Part shown: piece after piece, positions 54,338 through 61,953 of the stretch | Position numbering within the stretch: position 1 is the stretch's first letter | Layout of the letters: every line of letters begins with the position of its first letter | Assembly: GCF_014195585.1 (NCBI RefSeq) | Contig: NZ_JACICA010000005.1 | Location: forward strand, 1 to 64,000 | Length of the DNA stretch: 64,000 bases | Source of the DNA: Alloprevotella rava | GTDB lineage: Bacteria; Bacteroidota; Bacteroidia; Bacteroidales; Bacteroidaceae | Reading direction: 5' to 3' | The notes under the pieces: generated by a model | What the model saw: only the letters and a program-made list of their open reading frames with translations | Database searches by the model: none | What the model was told of the DNA's origin: nothing | Translations under genes and position numbers: made by a program

Positions 54338-55753
54338 ATGACTCCCAAACGTTTTCTCTCCACACTATACCTGACTGTGCTGACCCTTGTGGTCATGGCG
54401 CAGCCAAAGGCTAAGTATGTGTTCTATTTCATTGGCGATGGCATGGGCGTTAATCAGGTCAATGCCGCCGAAACCTTCCTTGCTGCTCGCGAGGGACGCA
54501 TCGGTATGAAGCCGCTTTGCTTCACGCAATTTCCCTATCTGGGCCTCGTCTCCACCTATTCTGCCTCCAGCGGTGTTACCGACTCGGCAGCAGCGGGCAC
54601 AGCCTTAGCGTCGGGCGTTAAGACTAAGAACGCCGCGGTCGGTGTTTTGCCCGACCTCACCACGCCTGTCAACAGTGTGGCTTGGCATGCTCAGCAACAC
54701 GGGGCAGCTGTGGGTATCGCCACTTCAGTGGGGGTCAACCATGCTACGCCGGCCGTTTTCTACGCCCATGTGCCAGAGCGTCACGCTTACCATGAAATCG
54801 GACGACAGCTCACCCTTTCTGGTTTCGACTTCTTCGCGGGTTCAGACATCTTGAAACCTCAATCGAAGAATGGTGGTAAGGATCTCTATCAGCAGGCTAC
54901 CGACAATGGTTATAAAATTGTGCGCGGCTACAATGAGTTTCTCCAACAGGCCAACCGACAGAAGAAGCTCATCCTCCTTCAGCCGCTCCGCGACAGTAAG
55001 CAAAACGACTACGCCATCCCTTACAAGCTCGACCGCAAACCGGAGAATCTCTCGCTGGAACAAATCACGCAAGCGGGCATCCGTTTCCTCTCCGAACGCC
55101 AAAAGGAACGCAATGGTTTTTTCCTGATGATCGAGGGTGGCATGATTGATATGGCCTGCCACTCTAATGATGGTGCTGGATTCATCCATGAACTCATCGA
55201 CATGGACAGCTGTGTCCAGATTGCCTACGAGTTCTACAAGAAAAAGCCCGACTCTACGCTCATCGTTGTCACGGCCGACCACGAAACGGGCGGCTTGTCT
55301 CTCGGAAGAGGAAAATACGCCCTACACCTCGAAAAGCTCCTCCACCAGAAGATGAGCTTCTTTGCCTATCCGCGCCATCTGGCTGCTTTGCGCCGCGAAA
55401 AGGGCAGCGCGTTCAGCTGGGACATTGTGCGCCAAGACCTCAAAGAAAACTTTGGTTTCTGGGAGGGCCTCGAACTAACGGAGGCACAAACCGAACGCCT
55501 CCACAAGGCCTACGAACAACTCGTCGATGACTCATCGGAGAACAAGAAGAGTCTCTACAACTCCGTAGACCCCGTGTCCTATACCGCGAGCCAAATCATG
55601 GACGAACACAGCCTCATCGGCTGGCAGAGCAACGGCCATTCTAATGGCTTCGTGGGAGTCTACGCCATCGGGGTGGGCGCAGAGCAATTCGCCGGACAAA
55701 TCGACAACACCGAGATTCCCCGCAAAATTATGCGCGCCGCAGGCTGGGAATAG
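54338..55753 (+). CDS. Alkaline phosphatase (PhoA superfamily), exported
   Basis: A signal peptide (ending near VVMAQ) is followed by the alkaline phosphatase fold. FYFIGDGMGVNQ holds a metal-binding Asp, SSGVTDSAAAGTALASG holds the nucleophile Ser83, and FLMIEGGMIDMACHSND, VVTADHETGGLSLG and a late SNGHSNGFVGVYAIG supply further metal ligands. The 471-residue length is normal. It starts 3 bases after the RelA/SpoT gene, so it may be co-transcribed with it, which would tie phosphate scavenging to the stringent-response transcript. Confidence 0.92.
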   Translation: MTPKRFLSTLYLTVLTLVVMAQPKAKYVFYFIGDGMGVNQVNAAETFLAAREGRIGMKPLCFTQFPYLGLVSTYSASSGVTDSAAAGTALASGVKTKNAAVGVLPDLTTPVNSVAWHAQQHGAAVGIATSVGVNHATPAVFYAHVPERHAYHEIGRQLTLSGFDFFAGSDILKPQSKNGGKDLYQQATDNGYKIVRGYNEFLQQANRQKKLILLQPLRDSKQNDYAIPYKLDRKPENLSLEQITQAGIRFLSERQKERNGFFLMIEGGMIDMACHSNDGAGFIHELIDMDSCVQIAYEFYKKKPDSTLIVVTADHETGGLSLGRGKYALHLEKLLHQKMSFFAYPRHLAALRREKGSAFSWDIVRQDLKENFGFWEGLELTEAQTERLHKAYEQLVDDSSENKKSLYNSVDPVSYTASQIMDEHSLIGWQSNGHSNGFVGVYAIGVGAEQFAGQIDNTEIPRKIMRAAGWE

Positions 55754-55773
55754 AAATATAACTACAACTGCTG

Positions 55774-56595
55774 ATGATGAAAACCGCTCCTCAACTTTCA
55801 CCCATATTTCCTCGCCGTCGCGAGAAAGAAACGAAGACTTCTAAGGGGCGGCTTTCATCTTTTCTGGCGGCAATCGTTCAAGCAAAAGTTCTTGTTAGCC
55901 TTCTTCTCCTACTCCTCTTTGCTAACCCGAGTGGCACAGTCCGCGCCACTTATACCGATAGCAGATCCGCCCAATGGAGCACAGCACCTGTCCATTCTGC
56001 CGCGCCGAGAGAACAGGGCAAAGAAATTCCCGCATTCTCCGCCCCCACAAGTGGCAGAAACCTTTCCTGCATCCTCCCTCTTGCTCCCACCGACACAACG
56101 CGATGCGACAGCAGCGAAGTGGGCGCACACTCGACCCTCACTGTCAAGCAGCAACCCAACTCTCAAACGGCAGAGAGAACCCTGGCCTTGCGAAACGGCA
56201 CAACGGCCTACAATGTCAGCCCCATTAGCTGGGACGTCTACCAATATATCGGGCGTGAAACCACCTTTATCACCGACAGGGAAGCCATTACGGACATCTT
56301 AGGCAACATCTGCGAGCAGATGAGCATCTCCACACAAGAGGCCACGTGCCTCGAGACCGCCCTCGGACTCAAAAAAGGATCTCTCCAAAAAGGTTTCAAA
56401 ATCCGCGAAATATACCTCACGGGTATGCCGCCCGAAAGAATCCGCGTTCCCGAACGCGGCAACAAGCATTTCTTGGGCAAAGGGAAAGGCCTCCCCGGCG
56501 GCGGCCCTGAACTGGAACTCCAGCCCCGAATCTCGACCAAAGACAATGCGGAAGTCCGCACCATAGCAACCGTAAGCATTCTCAAGCTTTTCTAA
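55774..56595 (+). CDS. Hypothetical membrane-anchored or exported protein, 273 residues
   Basis: I do not recognise the family. The start at 55774 gives a basic N-terminus, one hydrophobic segment (about 36-50, VLVSLLLLLLFANPSG), then about 100 residues rich in Ser, Thr, Pro and Ala. A better-structured C-terminal half follows (ISWDVYQYIGRETTFITDRE onward). It begins 20 bases after the phosphatase gene and has compatible codon use. Overlapping frames are also open here, so the exact start is uncertain. It is followed by copy G of the palindromic element. Confidence 0.55.
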   Translation: MMKTAPQLSPIFPRRREKETKTSKGRLSSFLAAIVQAKVLVSLLLLLLFANPSGTVRATYTDSRSAQWSTAPVHSAAPREQGKEIPAFSAPTSGRNLSCILPLAPTDTTRCDSSEVGAHSTLTVKQQPNSQTAERTLALRNGTTAYNVSPISWDVYQYIGRETTFITDREAITDILGNICEQMSISTQEATCLETALGLKKGSLQKGFKIREIYLTGMPPERIRVPERGNKHFLGKGKGLPGGGPELELQPRISTKDNAEVRTIATVSILKLF

Positions 56596-56640
56596 AACTA
56601 TCCCCAAAAGGAAGACACCTCCCCTAATAAAGCCAAGCGT

Positions 56641-56722
56641 AAATATCCTTATTGCGTTTGAAAATACAATAAGGCTATCAGCTGACAGCCTTATTCTGTC
56701 AGCTGACGCCCTTATTGTATCC
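56641..56722 (+). repeat. Dispersed palindromic element, copy G (best copy)
   Basis: Modules in order: AAATATCCTTATTGCGTTTG, AAAATACAATAAGG, CTATCAGCTGACAG, CCTTATTCTGTCAGCTGAC, GCCCTTATTGTAT. The central 28 bases (AATAAGG to CCTTATT around CAGCTG) form a palindrome with a single mismatch. The outer CCTTATTG and ACAATAAGG modules also pair, so the transcript could fold as nested hairpins on either strand. Six other copies lie at 416, 7174, 21743, 32366, 33849 and 40445. No open frame, IS-type ends or target duplication is evident. Confidence 0.85.
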
Positions 56723-57040
56723 ACGCCGACAAGCGCAAAGGGACTTTGATAGAAGTTTCTTACATTTTCCCCTTACAAGAAACTCATTCCACAAGAAAAA
56801 GCTATCGAAAACTGCCTCAAAAGTTCGCCAACGATTCAAGTATTTATTGTCTCAACACATCACAAAACATCCACCATCCTCTCCCATAATTTTCTCGAAG
56901 AAAAAGAGCCGTTGTTCAGAGAAACAAATATTTGGTCCATAGCCCTACTTTATCCCACGAATCTTATTACGGAAATCTCATCTTTGTCAAATTAAAACAC
57001 CCTTTTCAAGTCTTTCTTTATTTTTTTCAAGACGAAAAAA

Positions 57041-57072
57041 TTTGTAGGTATAGAAAAATAGTTATATTTTTG
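57041..57072 (+). promoter_or_regulatory. Promoter upstream of the BspA-like gene
   Basis: TTTG at 57041-57044, exactly 20 bases, then TATTTTTG at 57065-57072. It is among the best matches in the window. The transcript would start near 57078, about 21 bases before the run of nine C. Confidence 0.75.
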
Positions 57073-57098
57073 CAGCAGAAATAACATAAAAACTTTTA

Positions 57099-57107
57099 CC
57101 CCCCCCC
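57099..57107 (+). repeat. Run of nine C in the leader
   Basis: Nine C in a row occur in otherwise A+T-rich DNA. The run starts 27 bases after the -7 box of a consensus promoter and 338 bases before the BspA-like start codon. Such runs change length easily by slippage. Confidence 0.85.
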
Positions 57108-57444
57108 TATAAAAGGACATTTTGCCAAAAAAAATCATAAATATATAAAAAGAGGAAAAAGCAAAAAATAAGACATCAAGACGAAAAAGCAACTCACAAA
57201 GCCATTACCGAGACGAAAAAAAATGTAAAAAAACAAACACCTATACATAAAATATTAGTGGTATAAAAATAGACACGAAAAGACAGCAACCTATTACAAT
57301 TAACAACTTTCTCGATTTATACTGTCTCCTCCTCATAAAAGAAACATAATGATAGCCGAAAAAGTATTCCTTTCCCAGATATAAAATGCTTTATTCTCCC
57401 TCAATTTATCATCAGAATATAAATTCATTCAAATCAACGAGTAT

Positions 57445-60400
57445 ATGAATAAAATTCGACTTCTATTATTGACATTACTGCTAACAGTAATACCAATGAG
57501 TCTTTTGGCCTACACAAAAGATCAGATTGTCACGTTTGAAAAGAATCACTACAGGGTTCTTTCACCGACAGAAAACACCCTCGCTTTTTTGGGTACGGAC
57601 AATTCGAATACGGGTGTATTAATCATTCCCAGTATTTTCGGTGACGGCCAAGGCACTACGTTTAAGGTCACAGAAATAGAGTATCACCCACTCTACAGAT
57701 GCAACAACATCACTTCTGTGAAACTTCCAGAAACCATCCAACGGATAGGAGGAGAAGTCTTCAGAGGTGCACAATTAGAGCATATCAATATCCCGAAGAG
57801 CGTAACAGAGATTTCATCCTACGCATGGGCAGGAGTTGAACGCGTGCCTCAACATGAGGTGGATAAAAATAACCCCAAGTACTGCTCGGATGACAAAGGT
57901 GCACTCTATTCAAAGGACATGGCCACACTTCTTTCCGTACCTTCCAATGTTAATCCGCCGAGTGGAGTTTATACCGTTGACAGTCGTGTGACAAAAATCA
58001 CAAAACCGACTTTTCGACTAATTGAGGGTCTAACAAAGATTATCTTGCCTAAGAACTTGAAAGAAATCGAAGAGGGCTACCCCACGATTTCTCCAACGAA
58101 GACGCTCGAAGCTTTTGAAATTGCAAGCGGAGGGCATACTCCTTTCAAAGTAGAAGCAGGTGTACTCTTCAAGGATACAGTTCTTATGGTCTATCCTCCT
58201 GCAAAGCCAGAAGAAAACTATACAGTACCCGACAACATCACGACAATTTCTTCTTATGCTATTTCGAAAACAACGAAGCTGAAGGACATCAACCTCAACA
58301 AAGTAACGAAATTAAGCATAGCGTCTATTTTTGCTGCAACGATGCTTCAGAAAATAACCTTGCCTGAAGGCATAAAGAAGTATAATCCTACCACAAAGAT
58401 GGGTATGTCCGAAGGCTGCTTCGAATCATGTACGAAAGTCACAGAGTATAAAGTTCCCGCAGGAAACACGGATTTCTTAGACGATAGTGGCGTTGTTTAT
58501 TCCAAGCCGGCAAAGGACGTACTCTATCTCTATCCACCCAACAAGGCTGGCATGACATTTTCTATCCCTTCCTCTGTAAGGACACTGGCAAGTAAATGTT
58601 TCCAGTCGGCACAGAACATCACTACGATGCTCATTCCAAAGACTGTGGAAAATTTAAATCAGGAAACTTTCCGCGCTGCGGAAAAACTTGAGACCGTAAC
58701 ATTTGAAGAAACGGCTCAAATTAAAAAGTTTGGATATCACGCTTTTCGTGCATGCAAAAGCCTGAAAACGATAACCTTTCCTAAATCCCTCACTAATATT
58801 AACATCTGTTTCAATGAATGTTTTAATTTAGAGACCATCAACATTCCCAACGGCTCACAACTGAAGGAAATAGGCAACAATGCCTTTAGCACCAACATAA
58901 AGCTGAAGAATTTCAATTTTCTGGGAACTTGTCCTTTGACAACAATCGGCAACAACGCCTTTGCCAACCTCAAAGAGCTTGAGAAATTCAACTTCCCTAA
59001 AACGGTAACGGAAATTAGAACCAATGCTTTCAGCGGCTGCGAAAAAATGGCTACGGCAGAGTTCACGGACGATGCCGAGATTCAAACCATCGGCTCTGGT
59101 GCATTTGCCGACTGCGGATTGGTAAACTTCAACGTGCCTAAGAATGTAAACAAGATTGAGCGCGAGGCTTTCCGCAACTGTGCTGCACTGACTACTATCA
59201 ATGTAACAGAGGCTACAACGGACATCAGTCCTGAGGCTTTCAAAAATTGCTCCAATCTCAAAGCTATCAACGTGAGCAAGAAGAATTCCGTCTACTCAAG
59301 TGTTGATGGTTATCTGCTCTCGCAAGACAAGAAGACTTTGATGATTTTCCCTCCAGGAAAAGCCAACGACCGCTTCACCTTGCTACCTCCATCAATCACC
59401 TCTATCGGGAAATATGCTTTCTACGACTGCAAGAATCTGAAGAATGTAACCATCCCTAATTTGGTTACCTCCATCGGTGAACGTGCTTTCGGTCTTTGCA
59501 CTAATCTCAAAACAATCACATTCCTCTGCGATCAAAAAATCAAATCGGATAGCATCAATAAAGAAGAGAATAAGATGTCGTTCGATGATGGAACACAGAC
59601 AAGTCACAATATGTTCCAAAACATCAATATTCAGGTGCGCAAGGAGAAATTAGATGAATATAATAGCGATCCTTTCTATCAGCAATTTAAGTCTAGACAT
59701 CCTTCGTTCGAAGTTGAGAAAGAAGAATACATTGTTGTATCAGAAGGTGCTGTGAGTATGCTTAGCACAAAGCGTACTGACGAGACATTTGTTCTGCCAA
59801 CGGAAATTCCCCATGACGGCAAAAACTACAAAGTGAGCATGATTGGCGACTATGCTTTCCAGCACGTCACCTCTGGCATAAAGGAAGTGGTAGTAAAGAA
59901 AGATGTAGAATACATTGGTGCTCAAGCTTTCATCACCAACCGCGCAGACACAACAAGTATCATAAAGAGTGTTTTCTTCATTGAGAGCAATCCCACTAAT
60001 CAAATGTTGAGCACTACTCGCTTCGATCTCGACCAAACAAACACAAACTACAGCGAGTTTGCTAAAGCTACCAAGATTTATGTAAAGAAAACTGCGCTCA
60101 ACAAATACAAAGCAAAATGGGCTAAGACTATCTATAAGAAAGAAACCGATAAAGACGAAACAAGTCCTTACGACTTCACCTCACAGCTTGAGTTCAAAAT
60201 CAAGGATGTCAAAATTAGCAAGAAGTACGGTACTTTCGCTCGTGAGTTCGATGTAGACTTCAGCGACTACTATAATGAGAAGCACCATTCAGCGGTTGCA
60301 GCTTTCGTAGCCAGCACTAAAATCTTGGATGGAAAGGGCGACTACGGTACAGCTACTAAGCACGTTCAAATGACGAGTGTTGACAAAAAGGGAGGTTACA

Positions 60401-60873
60401 CAGCTTCTTATTCTTACGTTCCTGCTTATACGGGCGTACTTCTCAAGGTACTCGATAAAGAAGCTACAGATGCTGACTTCTACTACACGATTGGTGAACA
60501 AGATCAGCAAGTCTACCATGTCACAAACAACGTTATGACAGGTGTAACTGTAAACCCCATTACCTCTCTCACAGCTACAACTACCGACCCCATTTATGTG
60601 ATGCAGGGCGGTACCTTCCACAAGGCTGAGAGCAATATCAATAACTTCCCTATCCACAAGGCGTATATGAAGTTCAGCGCTCTGCCCGCAGGCACACGAG
60701 TTGTGTTCGATTTTGACGATACCACAACAGGAATTGAGAGTATCGAAAGCATTGATACAGGCAGTTCCAATCGCGCTGCTGATGTTTACTACAATCTGCA
60801 AGGTCAGCGCATCAGCAAACCGCAGCAGGCAGGTCTCTATATCCTCAATGGTGCGAAAGTAATAATCAAATAA
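57445..60873 (+). CDS. BspA-like leucine-rich-repeat surface protein
   Basis: The 1142-residue secreted protein has a signal peptide (ending near PMSLLA). It then has many copies of the 22-24 residue Treponema-type LRR (LRR_5), for example IGNNAFANLKELEKFNFPKT and IGSGAFADCGLVNFNVPKN, interrupted by non-repeat stretches near 155-200, 300-370 and 710-760. The C-terminal 180 residues are not LRR. They end in GIESIESID and then VYYNLQGQRISKPQQAGLYI-LNG, a tail like sorting or anchoring domains of Bacteroidales secreted proteins. BspA-type proteins bind fibronectin, fibrinogen or other bacteria. It heads a run of four secreted-protein genes. Confidence 0.92.
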   Translation: MNKIRLLLLTLLLTVIPMSLLAYTKDQIVTFEKNHYRVLSPTENTLAFLGTDNSNTGVLIIPSIFGDGQGTTFKVTEIEYHPLYRCNNITSVKLPETIQRIGGEVFRGAQLEHINIPKSVTEISSYAWAGVERVPQHEVDKNNPKYCSDDKGALYSKDMATLLSVPSNVNPPSGVYTVDSRVTKITKPTFRLIEGLTKIILPKNLKEIEEGYPTISPTKTLEAFEIASGGHTPFKVEAGVLFKDTVLMVYPPAKPEENYTVPDNITTISSYAISKTTKLKDINLNKVTKLSIASIFAATMLQKITLPEGIKKYNPTTKMGMSEGCFESCTKVTEYKVPAGNTDFLDDSGVVYSKPAKDVLYLYPPNKAGMTFSIPSSVRTLASKCFQSAQNITTMLIPKTVENLNQETFRAAEKLETVTFEETAQIKKFGYHAFRACKSLKTITFPKSLTNINICFNECFNLETINIPNGSQLKEIGNNAFSTNIKLKNFNFLGTCPLTTIGNNAFANLKELEKFNFPKTVTEIRTNAFSGCEKMATAEFTDDAEIQTIGSGAFADCGLVNFNVPKNVNKIEREAFRNCAALTTINVTEATTDISPEAFKNCSNLKAINVSKKNSVYSSVDGYLLSQDKKTLMIFPPGKANDRFTLLPPSITSIGKYAFYDCKNLKNVTIPNLVTSIGERAFGLCTNLKTITFLCDQKIKSDSINKEENKMSFDDGTQTSHNMFQNINIQVRKEKLDEYNSDPFYQQFKSRHPSFEVEKEEYIVVSEGAVSMLSTKRTDETFVLPTEIPHDGKNYKVSMIGDYAFQHVTSGIKEVVVKKDVEYIGAQAFITNRADTTSIIKSVFFIESNPTNQMLSTTRFDLDQTNTNYSEFAKATKIYVKKTALNKYKAKWAKTIYKKETDKDETSPYDFTSQLEFKIKDVKISKKYGTFAREFDVDFSDYYNEKHHSAVAAFVASTKILDGKGDYGTATKHVQMTSVDKKGGYTASYSYVPAYTGVLLKVLDKEATDADFYYTIGEQDQQVYHVTNNVMTGVTVNPITSLTATTTDPIYVMQGGTFHKAESNINNFPIHKAYMKFSALPAGTRVVFDFDDTTTGIESIESIDTGSSNRAADVYYNLQGQRISKPQQAGLYILNGAKVIIK

Positions 60874-60887
60874 AGTCACAGAAAACT

Positions 60888-61085
60888 ATGAATAAGAAAC
60901 AATATATAGCACCTAAAACAACTTCTATTACCTGGTCTGCTGAAAGTTTGATGCTTGTTGCCAGCCCTGGTGTGGGTGGAGGCTACAATCCTGGTGAAGA
61001 TATCGACACCAGAAAACAAGAGCCTCGTGAAGAGGATAGTGGCTTGCACATCTGGGACAAATATAATTCTCTCTGGGAAGACTAA
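60888..61085 (+). CDS. Small peptide of the MKKxYIAPKT type, 65 residues
   Basis: The peptide opens MNKKQYIAPKTTSITWSAES, then LMLVASPGVGGGYNPGED and an acidic, Arg/Glu-rich C-terminus ending in Trp-Glu-Asp. Small proteins with the opening K-K-x-Y-I-A-P-K are frequent in Prevotella and Bacteroides genomes next to secreted-protein genes, but I know of no assigned function. It starts 14 bases after the BspA-like gene and is followed by a terminator, so both share a transcript. There is no signal peptide. A leader/precursor role (with the Gly-Gly-Gly stretch as a cleavage site) is possible but unproven. Confidence 0.75.
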   Translation: MNKKQYIAPKTTSITWSAESLMLVASPGVGGGYNPGEDIDTRKQEPREEDSGLHIWDKYNSLWED

Positions 61086-61146
61086 TCATAGAAAAAATCT
61101 TTTCTGTAATCATCTCCTTTCATGGGATTTATGATAAAAGCAATTG

Positions 61147-61185
61147 AAAATAGGGAAAGCTTCACTACTTTCCCTATTTTTATTA
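61147..61185 (+). terminator. Terminator of the BspA-like/small-peptide operon
   Basis: AAAATAGGGAAAG (61147-61159) pairs perfectly with CTTTCCCTATTTT (61168-61180), followed by TATTATT. Confidence 0.9.
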
Positions 61186-61244
61186 TTGCTATCTCTAACT
61201 TCGCGTATTTTCCTCATTATCACATAAAAAAGTTACGAAAATAT

Positions 61245-61274
61245 TTTGATAAATAAAACATTTTCGTATATTTG
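61245..61274 (+). promoter_or_regulatory. Promoter of the 148-residue protein and C10 protease genes
   Basis: TTTG at 61245-61248, 18 bases, then TATATTTG at 61267-61274. The leader to the ATG at 61447 is about 165 bases. Confidence 0.6.
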
Positions 61275-61446
61275 CCACAAAGTCATAGCAATTTTATTCA
61301 CAATTCTTCTTTTTCCAGTACATAACATTACAACGTGTTTCACTCATTACTAATTTTAATAGATACTCTTTCTTCACCTAACTCACGTTAATTTAACAGA
61401 ACTATCACAAAGTTTACTTTAACAACCCGCTTAAACTCCTAATCTT

Positions 61447-61893
61447 ATGAAAATAAAAATTATTGTAGCTTTTGCTCTCTCCGCCATCTTCGTTATGGCG
61501 CAGGCACAAACCGTGGTTGGAAATGATGCAGGCACTCTATTCAAATATGTCATTACAAAACAATATGGTGTGCCCACTATCATAACCCCTCTCACGGATC
61601 TTAAGAAGATAACCATCGAACAGGGACAGTTGGTGTTTCACGACAGTACGGGTAAAGTACTTGATCGTGCACCGCTCCACCAGTTAGAATGGATAAGTTT
61701 CTATTCCACGCTCACCAGTATCGAACAACCCATAATCGATCCTAACCAGCCCGATATGAAAGAGGAAGATCTTGACGGTGCTGAGGTATTCACGCTGGCA
61801 GGCATTAGGATTGTATCCAACTTCAAGCAGTTACCAAGAGGTCTTTACATAGTGAAGCATGGTAACGTAGCGCGCAAACTAATGAAGCGGTAA
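61447..61893 (+). CDS. Small exported protein with sorting-like C-terminus, 148 residues
   Basis: A signal peptide (MKIKIIVAFALSAIFVMAQAQ) precedes about 90 residues of mature sequence with LTDLKKITIEQGQLVFHDS and a Pro/Asp-rich linker. The end reads EVFTLAGIRIVSNFKQLPRG, then LYIVKHGNVARKLMKR. That tail has the same pattern as the ends of the GH95 and BspA-like proteins (V-x-x-L-x-G, then G-L-Y-I, then a basic end). The function is unknown. It precedes the C10 protease gene by 60 bases on the same transcript. Confidence 0.75.
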   Translation: MKIKIIVAFALSAIFVMAQAQTVVGNDAGTLFKYVITKQYGVPTIITPLTDLKKITIEQGQLVFHDSTGKVLDRAPLHQLEWISFYSTLTSIEQPIIDPNQPDMKEEDLDGAEVFTLAGIRIVSNFKQLPRGLYIVKHGNVARKLMKR

Positions 61894-61953
61894 GCAGAAC
61901 TCTTTACTATCACTACATCAGTACATTTTGTTCCATTCTAAAGATCTTTTTTT

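Larger units (their letters stand above)
56723..57444. other. A+T-rich gene-free leader region before the BspA-like gene
   Basis: No gene is supported in these 720 bases. They hold a full consensus promoter (57041-57072), a run of nine C (57099-57107) and otherwise A+T-rich sequence. If the promoter serves the BspA-like gene, the mRNA leader is about 365 bases long. A second promoter closer to the gene was not found. Confidence 0.6.
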
